In this document: one piece after another, positions 1 through 6,221 of the stretch
How the letters are laid out: the number at the start of each line of letters is the position of its first letter
Numbering within the stretch: the stretch's first letter is position 1
Assembly: GCA_946414115.1 (NCBI GenBank)
Contig: CAMKNF010000102.1
Coordinates: 1 to 7,116 of the forward strand
From: an uncultured Ruminococcus sp.
GTDB lineage: Bacteria > Bacillota > Clostridia > Oscillospirales > Acutalibacteraceae
Direction: 5' to 3'
DNA length: 7,116 nucleotides
The notes under the pieces: generated by a model
The model's database searches: none
Told to the model about the DNA's origin: nothing
The model's input: only the letters and a program-made list of their open reading frames with translations
Program-made: the position numbers and the translations under genes

Positions 1-45
1 CCACCGAGATCTACACTCTTTCCCTACACGACGCTCTTCCGATCT
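1..45 (+). other. Illumina TruSeq P5-side adapter (artefact)
   Basis: These 45 bases match the 3' part of the TruSeq universal adapter from memory, lacking only its first 13 bases and ending in GCTCTTCCGATCT. This is not genomic DNA. Real sequence begins at base 46, in the middle of dprA. Any reading frame that crosses into this stretch is meaningless there. Confidence 0.98.
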
Positions 46-534
46 CGAGCCTCTGTGAGATGCGCAATCTACACCTAACGCACCTCCGCTTACAACAGTA
101 ACGCCGTATTTTGAAAGTGCGTATGCAATTTTATAGGAATTTTTCAGACCGTAGTCTGTTGCACGTCTTGTGCCTACTACACCTATAGAAAGGCGGTTAT
201 CTATATCGGGCAAAGTACCGCTGATATATATTACAGCAGGCGGTGAGTCAATATTGAAAAGGCACGAAGGATAGCTTTCATCGTCTATTGCAAGCACCGA
301 ATATTTCAGCTCGTTACATCTGTCAATAATTTTCTGTGCTTCTTCAAGAGTAGCTTTTGACAGCTTTTCAATATCACTATCAGACAAAATGCCGCAGAAA
401 CGCCACTCCTTTTTACCGCCTTGATAAAAAAGAGAAATATCGGAATATAGCTTTGCAATCCTCTTTACCTTCGGAGTGTTATATCCGAGGGCAAGAGTTA
501 ACCAAATCCAGTATTTAGCGTTTGACGAAATCAT
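46..534 (-). CDS. dprA: DNA-processing protein DprA (Smf), N-terminal part, cut by adapter
   Basis: This is the first 163 codons of DprA, the cytoplasmic protein that binds incoming single-stranded DNA in transformation and loads RecA. The frame stays open to base 46, where adapter replaces the rest of the gene. Residues 1-75 are a helical, SAM-like N-terminal part. Residues 88-106 carry the family pattern YPxxLxxIxxPPxVIYIxG. GVVGTRRATDYG (118-129) and VVSGGALGVDCASHRG (147-162) are the Rossmann-fold signatures of the DNA_processg_A family. Full-length members usually have about 280-380 residues, so roughly half is missing. The ATG at 534-532 overlaps the TGA of the upstream RNA methyltransferase in an ATGA. 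The Shine-Dalgarno match is weak (GGGA), so translational coupling is likely. The identity is sure from the motifs. Whether the gene is intact in the organism cannot be seen. Confidence 0.95.
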
Positions 535-1313
535 TTTATCATTTCCCAGATAATTATTGAAGCGGCGGCCGAAGCGTTGAGTGACTCGGCTTTTCCTCTC
601 ATCGGAATTGTAATCTTGTTTTTACAGACATCAATCGTTTCCTGTTTCAAGCCGTTGCCCTCGTTGCCTACTACGGTTATACAGGGTGATTTAAAATCAA
701 CCTCTGTTATAGGAATTGCGTTACTGTCAACAACGGCAGCGAATGAATCAAGATAAGTGTTCTCCTTTAAAAAAGAAGAAATACTACTGCAAATTACAAA
801 CGGTATTCTGAACACTGCGCCCATACTGCCTCTTACAACCTTTGGGCTGTAAATATCACAGCAGTCCTCCGACATAACTATGCCGTCAATTCCGAACGCC
901 TCAGCAGAACGAAGAATCGCACCGAGATTGTTCGGATCCTGCACATTATCAAGCGCAAGTAATTTTCCGTTATTCTTTATTGTATCAAACTGACTAATTT
1001 TGTCAAGTGCTTTTATTACGCAGAGAAAACCCTGCGGTGTTTCGGTATCGCTTATTAATGAAAAAATCTGTTCAGTTACTACAAAGGTCTTGAGCGAATA
1101 ATCAGACAATTCGATAAATTTATCATGATTTTTCTCAATTGCCTTTTCAGTTGCAAAAAGAATTTGAATTTCTGCATTACTCAACATTGCGTCATAGCAA
1201 ACTCTCAAACCCTCTGCAATAAAAAGTCCCGATTGTCTTCTGTAACGAGCGCTCTTTTTAAGCTTTACCGTATTTTTTATGTTACTGTTATCCTTGCTTG
1301 TAAGAGTAAGCAT
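531..1313 (-). CDS. SpoU/TrmH-family RNA 2'-O-ribose methyltransferase (RlmB/YsgA-like)
   Basis: A 260-residue SAM-dependent RNA methyltransferase of the SPOUT (trefoil-knot) class, expected to methylate a ribose 2'-OH in rRNA or tRNA. Residues 4 to about 100 form the substrate-binding N-terminal domain, with the typical start of a lysine/arginine-rich helix followed by GLFIAEGLR (29-37). The catalytic domain shows all three SpoU motifs: motif 1 at 122-137 (DNVQDPNNLGAILRSA, with Asn and the catalytic-type Arg135), motif 2 at 214-222 (VVGNEGNGL), and motif 3 at 236-254 (IPM...ESLNASAAASII), which forms the knot and SAM pocket. The start is supported by AGGAG six to seven bases upstream. It lies 62 bases after rplT behind a hairpin and overlaps dprA by four bases. 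A methyltransferase of this type after rplT is, as I recall, common in Clostridia. The target nucleotide cannot be told from the sequence, so no gene symbol is given. Confidence 0.93.
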   Translation of the reverse strand: MLTLTSKDNSNIKNTVKLKKSARYRRQSGLFIAEGLRVCYDAMLSNAEIQILFATEKAIEKNHDKFIELSDYSLKTFVVTEQIFSLISDTETPQGFLCVIKALDKISQFDTIKNNGKLLALDNVQDPNNLGAILRSAEAFGIDGIVMSEDCCDIYSPKVVRGSMGAVFRIPFVICSSISSFLKENTYLDSFAAVVDSNAIPITEVDFKSPCITVVGNEGNGLKQETIDVCKNKITIPMRGKAESLNASAAASIIIWEMIK

Positions 1314-1332
1314 ATCTTTCTCCTAAAACAGC

Positions 1333-1362
1333 AATTGCGTTTGGGAAAACCCAAACGCAATT
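1333..1362 (-). terminator. 13-bp hairpin between rplT and the RNA methyltransferase gene (weak terminator or processing site)
   Basis: A perfect inverted repeat has arms at 1333-1345 and 1350-1362 (AATTGCGTTTGGG and its complement) and a four-base loop. Read on the minus strand it begins 13 bases after the rplT stop. It is followed by GCTGTTTTAGG, which is a poor, offset U-tract, and then by the methyltransferase Shine-Dalgarno sequence eight bases further on. The stem is strong but the U-tract is not, so it may only reduce read-through, protect the 3' end of the rplT message, or influence ribosome access downstream. No separate promoter for the methyltransferase gene is visible in the 62-base gap. 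Confidence 0.55.
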
Positions 1363-1375
1363 ACAAATCAAAAAA

Positions 1376-1726
1376 TTAAGCGTTTTTAGCCTGTTCAACA
1401 AGTGATGTAAAAGCAGCAGGGTCTGAAATAGCAATTTCAGAAAGCATCTTACGGTTTAATGTAATGCCTGCTTTTTTAAGACCATTCATAAATGTTGAAT
1501 AATTTGTGCCGTTTGCCTTGCAAGCAGCAGAAATACGAGTAATCCAAAGACGACGGAAATCTCTCTTTCTCTGCTTACGACCGATGTATGCGTAGTTGCC
1601 GGACTTCATAACAGCCTGTTTAGCCATTTTAAAGTGTCTTGATTTTGAACCCCAGTATCCCTTGGCAAGCTTTAATGTCTTTTTTCTTCTTTTGCGAGTC
1701 ATCATCGCACCTTTTACACGTGCCAT
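1376..1726 (-). CDS. rplT: 50S ribosomal protein L20
   Basis: L20 binds 23S rRNA early in assembly of the large subunit and, in several bacteria, represses its own operon. The 116-residue length is the family norm. The sequence starts MARVKGAMMTRKRRKK and has the family blocks LKLAKGYWGSKSRHFKMAKQ, YAYIGRKQRKRDFRRLWI and FMNGLKKAGITLNRKMLSEIA. The basic, extended N-terminus followed by a globular C-terminal half is as expected. The start is fixed by GGAGGT (1735-1740) eight bases upstream of ATG. It is the third gene of infC-rpmI-rplT, 45 bases after rpmI. Its product is a candidate ligand for the attenuator-like leader ahead of infC, as reported for the Bacillus subtilis infC operon. The identification is secure. 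Confidence 0.99.
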   Translation of the reverse strand: MARVKGAMMTRKRRKKTLKLAKGYWGSKSRHFKMAKQAVMKSGNYAYIGRKQRKRDFRRLWITRISAACKANGTNYSTFMNGLKKAGITLNRKMLSEIAISDPAAFTSLVEQAKNA

Positions 1727-1771
1727 TATATGTTACCTCCGATTAGTTGATTTAGTTAGTTTAAGCGTCAA

Positions 1772-1969
1772 TTATTTATAAGGAATTAGGCGCTTGATCT
1801 GAGCAGTATTTGTCTTATCAGCTACTGCTGTCTGACGTAAACCTCTCTTACGCTTTGTTGTCTTTTTGTTTAAGATGTGGCTCTTGTTAGCGTGAGCACG
1901 GATAACTTTACCGTTTTTAGAAAGTTTAAAACGTTTTTTGGCACCGCTGTGAGTTTTAATTTTAGGCAT
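1772..1969 (-). CDS. rpmI: 50S ribosomal protein L35
   Basis: A 65-residue, very basic protein of the large ribosomal subunit. It opens with the L35 signature MPKIKTHSGAKKRFK and continues with GKVIRAHANKSHILNKKTTKRKRGL. It ends in IKRLIPYK, close to the usual C-terminus. Length and composition match the family. GGGAGG (1979-1984) lies nine bases upstream of the ATG and sets the start. It sits 22 bases after infC and 45 bases before rplT, the order found in most bacteria, and is almost certainly cotranscribed with both. Confidence 0.99.
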   Translation of the reverse strand: MPKIKTHSGAKKRFKLSKNGKVIRAHANKSHILNKKTTKRKRGLRQTAVADKTNTAQIKRLIPYK

Positions 1970-1991
1970 ATTAAGTATCCTCCCTGTTTAA

Positions 1992-2513
1992 TTACTTGTT
2001 GGTCTTTGGCGCAAGAAACATAAGCATATTGCGGCCTTCAAGCTTTGCAGGCTTTTCAATAACAGCTGTTTCACTGCAAGCGTCGGCAAAGCGTTTCATT
2101 GTTTCAAGACCGATTTCGGGATGTCCCATTTCACGTCCTCTAAAACGGATTGAAACCTTAACCTTGTCGCCGTGCTTAATGAATTTAAGAGCATTGTTAA
2201 GCTTTGTGTTAAAATCGTGAGTATCGATGTTGAGCGAAAGTCTTACTTCCTTAATGTCGACAACTCTCTGATTTTTTCTTGCTTCCTTTTCTCTTTTAGC
2301 CTGTTCAAAACGGTATTTTCCGTAATCCATAATCTTACATACGGGCGGATTGCTCTGCGGAGCGATTTTTACCAAATCAAGGTTTTTCTGCTCTGCAAGA
2401 TTGAGCGCATCCTTTGCGGACATAATACCAAGCTGCTGACCGTCAGAACCGATTATTCTGAGCTCTTTGTCACGGATTTCTTCATTAATCTGAATATTAT
2501 CTTTCTTGCCGAT
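1992..2513 (-). CDS. infC: Translation initiation factor IF-3, probable AUC start
   Basis: IF3 binds the 30S subunit, keeps 50S off, and rejects non-canonical start codons and tRNAs. From the AUC at 2513-2511 the protein has 173 residues, the usual size. INEEIR (9-14) opens the N-domain, DYGKYRFEQAKREKEARKNQ (63-82) covers the end of the N-domain and the linker helix, and RFRGREMGHPE (123-133) is the C-domain signature. No ATG, GTG or TTG lies in frame just after the strong GGAGGTG (2521-2527). The in-frame codon at the correct distance, eight bases from GGAGGT, is AUC. infC is well known for such starts (AUU in E. coli), which let IF3 limit its own synthesis. The frame is open upstream to an ATG at 2591, but that would begin beyond the terminator hairpin, lacks a Shine-Dalgarno sequence, and would add 26 residues foreign to the family. 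The gene call is certain and the AUC start very likely. Confidence 0.95.
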   Translation of the reverse strand: MGKKDNIQINEEIRDKELRIIGSDGQQLGIMSAKDALNLAEQKNLDLVKIAPQSNPPVCKIMDYGKYRFEQAKREKEARKNQRVVDIKEVRLSLNIDTHDFNTKLNNALKFIKHGDKVKVSIRFRGREMGHPEIGLETMKRFADACSETAVIEKPAKLEGRNMLMFLAPKTNK

Positions 2514-2520
2514 GGTTAAG

Positions 2521-2527
2521 CACCTCC
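2521..2527 (-). promoter_or_regulatory. Ribosome binding site that fixes the infC start
   Basis: On the minus strand this reads GGAGGTG, a near-perfect complement of the 16S rRNA tail. The next codon at a workable distance in the IF3 frame is AUC (2513-2511). No standard start codon exists between this site and the conserved N-terminus of IF3, so the site is the main evidence for an AUC start. Confidence 0.9.
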
Positions 2528-2661
2528 AAAGTACCACTAAAATAATAAATGCGGACAGAAATACTTCCGTCCGCATAGCAATACATAACAAAAAGATTAG
2601 GCATTGACCCGTGCAGACGACACCCCACAGGTGAAAGCATTTCTGCTTTGCTTTATTTTAC
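2528..2661 (-). promoter_or_regulatory. infC leader RNA with alternative pairings (L20-leader-like attenuator)
   Basis: From the predicted transcription start (about 2661) to the infC ribosome binding site the message has a structured, gene-free leader. An upstream stem can form between 2626-2632 (ACCTGTG) and 2607-2613 (CACGGGT). TCGTCTGCA at 2620-2612 can pair over nine positions (two G-U) with TGCGGACGG at 2575-2567, which is the 5' arm of the downstream terminator hairpin. Antiterminator and terminator forms therefore exclude each other. In Bacillus subtilis the leader of this operon is controlled by L20 through attenuation, so L20 is the first candidate ligand here. The pairings are seen in the sequence; the ligand is inferred. 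I cannot confirm a match to the Rfam L20_leader family without a covariance search. Confidence 0.7.
2539..2576 (-). terminator. Intrinsic terminator/attenuator in the infC leader
   Basis: The minus strand forms a 12-bp stem, ATGCGGACGGAA (2576-2565) with TTCTGTCCGCAT (2560-2549), including one G-U pair and a GTAT loop. It is followed directly by TTATTATTTT (2548-2539), a good U-rich tail. It lies between the infC promoter and the infC ribosome binding site, so it can act as an attenuator. It is also the first terminator downstream of the polyol-phosphate operon and may end that transcript. Confidence 0.85.
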
Positions 2662-2667
2662 CTTAAT

Positions 2668-2696
2668 AGTATAATACAACTTTTGTTTCTTGTCAA
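2668..2696 (-). promoter_or_regulatory. Sigma-A promoter of infC-rpmI-rplT
   Basis: A perfect -35 box TTGACA (2696-2691), a 17-base spacer and a near-consensus -10 box TATACT (2673-2668) predict a start near 2661. The -35 box contains the TGA stop codon (2695-2693) of the upstream phosphotransferase gene, so the two transcription units abut with no spare sequence. Confidence 0.93.
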
Positions 2697-4483
2697 GCAT
2701 TATTTTTTAAATTTTCATAAATTAAGTTCACAACACGCTCTGTTGACTTGCCGTCACGGTAATCAAAGAACATATCTGCAAACGGCTTGATTTTTTCTGT
2801 GCAATAATCTTCTTTGTTTATAACGTCGATAAGCTGTTCCTGCGAATAAACAATTTTACCCGGAGCAAAGAGCTTGAAATCAAAGTAAAAATCACGTTCG
2901 TTGATATATTTCTCAAGGTCAAAAACGTAGAAAATCATCGGAATATCAAGCAGTGACGCTTCAAAAACAAGCGATGAATAGTCGGTGATTATTGCGTCCG
3001 TTACAAAGAGTAAATCGTTAAGCTCTGTATCATCCGACAAGTCAATTATTCTGTCCTTATACTTTTTAGGTATGGGCTGTTTATCCTTTACAAATGGATG
3101 GTGCTTTACAATAAACACGTATTCCTCGGGAAGCTTTGCACATACAGCATTCAAATCAAACATTTCCGTAGGATAGAATGCTGTTTCTTTCACCATACCT
3201 CTAAAGGTCGGTGCAAACAGTATAATTTTCTTATTCTTAAAATGAGGGTGGGCAGAATAGAACTTATCTCTCGCCTGCTTTTTGTATTCTTCATCAAAGA
3301 AAACGTCTGTTCTCGGAATACCCGTTGCAACGACATTATCCGTAGGAATACCAAATCCCTCTGAATGACACTTTTTACAGTATGTTGAACTTACGGTTAC
3401 GTAATCATAGCTTCTGTGATTTCTTGTAGGCTGTGGAGAGCCCTGCGGCTTTGAAAGCCTTGTAAAGCCAAAAGTCTTAAATGCACCGCAGGCGTGCCAG
3501 AGCTGAATAAGCTTTGTCTGCGGTCTTAAATCAATGTAGTGTATCTGCGGAGTAAACTCGTCAAGAATAACTACCTTACTTGTTGCACAGGCTTTTGTAA
3601 ATGTTCTTATTTCTTTAAAAGACATTTCGGCAATTGTATGCTCGTTGAGAATAAAATCAATTTTAAGATTTTTATCGTCCTTGATTTTATTGTACACAAA
3701 AGCAAAGTTACCGGAAATATCGTCACGTCTTAATGAGATAAATGTAATTTTGTTGTTCTGAACTTTCTTAAGCTTATAGAAATTATAGCAGGTTTTAAAA
3801 ATAAACCTCTTAACAGTCCACAACGCAATTTTTAATGTTGCTACCTGTGAAAAACGCCAGAATACAAAAGCAACAAAACGCTTCAGATTGCTTTCATCGT
3901 TAAATCGTGCAGGAAAACGCTTAATATCAGTCAGTCGCAAAATGCCATCAATTAAATAAATCGGAAACATTACAACTGCAAAAACAAACTGTACAACCTT
4001 AATCAAAAAGTTTACAAAATTAACGCAGAATCTGCTTACAGGAGAGTGATGTATTTTCTTTTTATTCGGTAAAAATCTGAAATGATTGCCCTCTAAAGTG
4101 TATCCGTAACATTTATCATCGGTTTCGAACACTTCGGGGGTTAAATCAACCTTGATTTTTTCCTCATAAAAATCAGCAAATCCGAAATTAAGATACATAT
4201 CGAAAGGCAGATAAGCATTCCTCGTTTTCCAAAAAAGCAAATCAAGACGATAAGTATATTTACCTGAAAAGAAGCACTTTCCGTCAACGTAAGTTACATT
4301 AGAAAGGACAAACGGAATACGTCTGTCCTCCTGTTCATTAATAAAATGTAAAACAATTTTTGGCTTAGATAAAAAATGAGAGTTAATAGTTTCGTCAGCT
4401 ATTTCGCCCATAATCGTGAGAACCATTTTTCGGTCCTGTATTAACAATTCCTTAACCTCTATTTTATATTCCAACAAGTACAC
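2693..4483 (-). CDS. CDP-glycerol/CDP-polyol phosphotransferase family protein (TagB/TagF/TarL-like)
   Basis: A 596-residue enzyme of the Glyphos_transf family, expected to move a polyol phosphate from a CDP-polyol onto a membrane-linked glycan or teichoic-acid-like chain at the inner face of the membrane. Residues 1-145 are a beta-rich N-terminal part that I do not recognise. Residues 152-183 are strongly hydrophobic and probably a membrane anchor or re-entrant helix. The GT-B catalytic part runs from about 245 to the end: LWHACGAFKTFG (328-339, with the family His330), APTFRG (424-429), KHHP (460-463), ITDYSSLVFEASLLDIPMIF (499-518), and the acceptor-side FYFDFKLFAPG (532-542). Its neighbours would supply a CDP-polyol, which fits. 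The GTG at 4483 gives this length, but GGGGTG is itself the best Shine-Dalgarno-like match. TTG at 4477 or 4474 is therefore a possible start, two or three codons later. Whether it adds one unit or polymerises cannot be told. Confidence 0.9.
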   Translation of the reverse strand: MYLLEYKIEVKELLIQDRKMVLTIMGEIADETINSHFLSKPKIVLHFINEQEDRRIPFVLSNVTYVDGKCFFSGKYTYRLDLLFWKTRNAYLPFDMYLNFGFADFYEEKIKVDLTPEVFETDDKCYGYTLEGNHFRFLPNKKKIHHSPVSRFCVNFVNFLIKVVQFVFAVVMFPIYLIDGILRLTDIKRFPARFNDESNLKRFVAFVFWRFSQVATLKIALWTVKRFIFKTCYNFYKLKKVQNNKITFISLRRDDISGNFAFVYNKIKDDKNLKIDFILNEHTIAEMSFKEIRTFTKACATSKVVILDEFTPQIHYIDLRPQTKLIQLWHACGAFKTFGFTRLSKPQGSPQPTRNHRSYDYVTVSSTYCKKCHSEGFGIPTDNVVATGIPRTDVFFDEEYKKQARDKFYSAHPHFKNKKIILFAPTFRGMVKETAFYPTEMFDLNAVCAKLPEEYVFIVKHHPFVKDKQPIPKKYKDRIIDLSDDTELNDLLFVTDAIITDYSSLVFEASLLDIPMIFYVFDLEKYINERDFYFDFKLFAPGKIVYSQEQLIDVINKEDYCTEKIKPFADMFFDYRDGKSTERVVNLIYENLKNNA

Positions 4484-4490
4484 CCCAAAT

Positions 4491-5156
4491 TTATTTAATT
4501 AATTCCATCATTTTATTTACGGCTTCGTCAATCTTCATACCCTTTGAATATACAGACGAAGAACCGGCAACAAACAAATCTGCGCCGCATTCACGCATTT
4601 TATGACACAAATCCCAGCTGACGTGTCCGTCAACCTCAAGAATAATATTTTTGCCACTGTTATCGATAATCTGTCTTACCTCGGCAATTTTATCAAAGCT
4701 TCCTTCAACAATAGGCTGTCCTGCAAAACCGGGATATACGGTCATAACAAGCACTCCGTCTATGTCATCAAGATAATCATTGAGGACTTCCGCTTTGGTA
4801 TCGGGACTGATTGCCAGAAACGGCTTTGCTCCACGCTTGCGTATAATACTTAAAATGTCACGAACATTATCGCAGGCTTCAAGGTGAACGGCAACAATAT
4901 CACCCTCACCTATATCCATTCTGTCAAAATACTGCTGCGGCTCATAAGCCATTATATGAATATCCCTTTTCATATTTTTAAGGACAGACTTTACGGCTCT
5001 TATCAGAGAAGCGTCAAGGGTAATGTTCGGAACAAACTTACCGTCCATAAAATCAAGATGAATATAATCAACACCCAGATTGTCAAGCGTTTCAATTTCA
5101 GACTGAAGATTCAAAACATCTGCGCACATCAGCGACGGAGAGAGCATTCCTCTCAT
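4491..5156 (-). CDS. Ketose-phosphate 3-epimerase of the Rpe/AlsE family
   Basis: A 221-residue TIM-barrel epimerase, the full family length. All metal and catalytic positions are present: His33 and Asp35 (IHLDFMDG), His67 (DIHIM) and Asp176 (EVDG). The enzyme should invert C3 of a ketose phosphate, classically D-ribulose-5-phosphate to D-xylulose-5-phosphate. However, several segments look more like AlsE (D-allulose-6-phosphate 3-epimerase) than housekeeping Rpe: SPSLMCAD near the start, VMTVYPGFAGQP (137-148) where Rpe usually has SVNPGFGGQ, EVDGHV where Rpe has EVDGG, and a C-terminal IDEA. The start is supported by GAGG seven bases upstream of ATG. It lies 11 bases after the dehydrogenase gene and 7 before the phosphotransferase gene, so it probably shapes the ketose phosphate that the pathway reduces. 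Membership of the family is sure. The substrate, a pentulose or a hexulose phosphate, is open. Confidence 0.9.
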   Translation of the reverse strand: MRGMLSPSLMCADVLNLQSEIETLDNLGVDYIHLDFMDGKFVPNITLDASLIRAVKSVLKNMKRDIHIMAYEPQQYFDRMDIGEGDIVAVHLEACDNVRDILSIIRKRGAKPFLAISPDTKAEVLNDYLDDIDGVLVMTVYPGFAGQPIVEGSFDKIAEVRQIIDNSGKNIILEVDGHVSWDLCHKMRECGADLFVAGSSSVYSKGMKIDEAVNKMMELIK

Positions 5157-5167
5157 ATTATCACCTC

Positions 5168-6220
5168 TTAATCCTTATTAACAACCATAATTTTAGCGAA
5201 AAACTCGGTATTATCCCTCATAATTTCAAGACCCTTGTCCATTGTTTCAAGGTCAAACTTATGAGTGATAAGCTTTTCGGCGTTAATTTTACCCGATGCA
5301 AGAGCGTCAACAACAAGATTCCAGTCGCTCTTGTGGGTATCGCTGTAGCTTGAATTCCATGTGCCGTGAATTGTAAGCTGTTTTCTTAAAATTTGCCAGT
5401 AGGTATTCTGCGGGAAAGTAAAGTCGCCGTGCGGATTACCGACAAAAATAACCTTTCCGCCCGAAGCAACCGACTCAAGACAATTGCAGGCTGTTACCTG
5501 AACGCCGACAGCCTCAATAGCAATGTCAGCGCCTACGCCGTTTGTCATTTTCTTAACCCACTCAATGGGGTCTTCATGTGAAGAATTGCAGTACTCGTAA
5601 AATCCGAGGCTTTCAATAAAGTTCCAGTTATTCAGGTCGGTACCTACCAAAAGCACCTTTGCTCCCCATGCTCTCGCCCACTGTGCTATAAGCATACCGA
5701 TTGTACCCGGTCCGTAAATTACAACTACATCACCGATTTCAATCTGTGCCTGTCTTAAAGCGTGCAAGCCGACTGCGCAAGGCTCTGTCATAGCGGCAAC
5801 CTCATAAGAAAGGTTATCGGGAATAGGAACAAGATTCCAGACGGGAACACGCACATACTCTGCAAAAGCACCGTCACTTCTTGAACCGAGGTAATCATAG
5901 CTTTTGCACATCTCAAATCTTCCGTTATTGCAGTTTTCGCAGGTCTTGCAGGGAATCAAAGGAAATACCGTGGCTCTCATACCGATAAGCTTTTTGTTTT
6001 CCTCGTCAGCCGCATCAACAACAATGCCTGAAAATTCGTGTCCGGGAATAGTCGGAAAATGATATGTTCCGTTTACAAAAACTCTCGGAATATCGGAACC
6101 GCAGATTCCGCAAGCCTTAACCTTGAACAGCACCTCACCTGAATTGAGTTTTGGCATAGGATAGTCGCAGTATTCGAGATTTCCGACTTCTCTTAATACT
6201 CTTGCTTTCATTTTTTCCAA
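5168..6220 (-). CDS. Zinc-dependent MDR polyol-phosphate dehydrogenase (GatD-like; TarJ role in this operon)
   Basis: A 350-residue medium-chain dehydrogenase. Catalytic zinc ligands are Cys40, His61, Glu62 and Glu146. The structural zinc loop is complete (Cys91, 94, 97, 105). The nucleotide fold is at GPGTIG (170-175), with Asp195 after strand 2 favouring NAD(H). Blocks such as CGICGSDIPRVFVNG, GHEFSG, CKSYDYLGSRSDGAFAEY and LRKQLTIHGTW resemble galactitol-1-phosphate dehydrogenase GatD. Classical TarJ, as I recall it, lacks the four-cysteine loop. Beside a cytidylyltransferase it most likely reduces a ketose phosphate to the polyol phosphate that is then activated. The frame begins with TTG at 6220, nine bases after AAAGGTG, while the ATG at 6211 has no good ribosome binding site; starting there would remove three residues. 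It begins one base after the cytidylyltransferase stop codon. The fold is certain and the exact polyol is not. Confidence 0.9.
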   Translation of the reverse strand: MEKMKARVLREVGNLEYCDYPMPKLNSGEVLFKVKACGICGSDIPRVFVNGTYHFPTIPGHEFSGIVVDAADEENKKLIGMRATVFPLIPCKTCENCNNGRFEMCKSYDYLGSRSDGAFAEYVRVPVWNLVPIPDNLSYEVAAMTEPCAVGLHALRQAQIEIGDVVVIYGPGTIGMLIAQWARAWGAKVLLVGTDLNNWNFIESLGFYEYCNSSHEDPIEWVKKMTNGVGADIAIEAVGVQVTACNCLESVASGGKVIFVGNPHGDFTFPQNTYWQILRKQLTIHGTWNSSYSDTHKSDWNLVVDALASGKINAEKLITHKFDLETMDKGLEIMRDNTEFFAKIMVVNKD

Positions 6221-6221
6221 A

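Noticed and set aside
2514..2591. An upstream ATG at 2591 that would give a 199-residue IF3 with a hydrophobic N-terminal extension
   Set aside because: The extra 26 residues are translated from the terminator hairpin and the ribosome binding site, there is no Shine-Dalgarno sequence before that ATG, and IF3 proteins are about 170-180 residues long. The apparent signal-peptide look is accidental.
2590..2596. T-rich run (CTTTTTG on the minus strand) in the infC leader as a second terminator
   Set aside because: The nearest stem ends about ten bases upstream and is only seven base pairs with one G-U, so it does not make a convincing intrinsic terminator.
1125..5171. Several open frames of 60-115 codons on the plus strand
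   Set aside because: They lie wholly or mostly opposite strongly supported genes, lack good ribosome binding sites and family motifs, and look like by-products of the codon use of the minus-strand genes.
5168..6220. Naming the dehydrogenase tarJ or gatD
   Set aside because: The complete structural zinc loop and sequence blocks resemble GatD, while the context resembles TarJ. Neither name is safe without biochemical or phylogenetic evidence.
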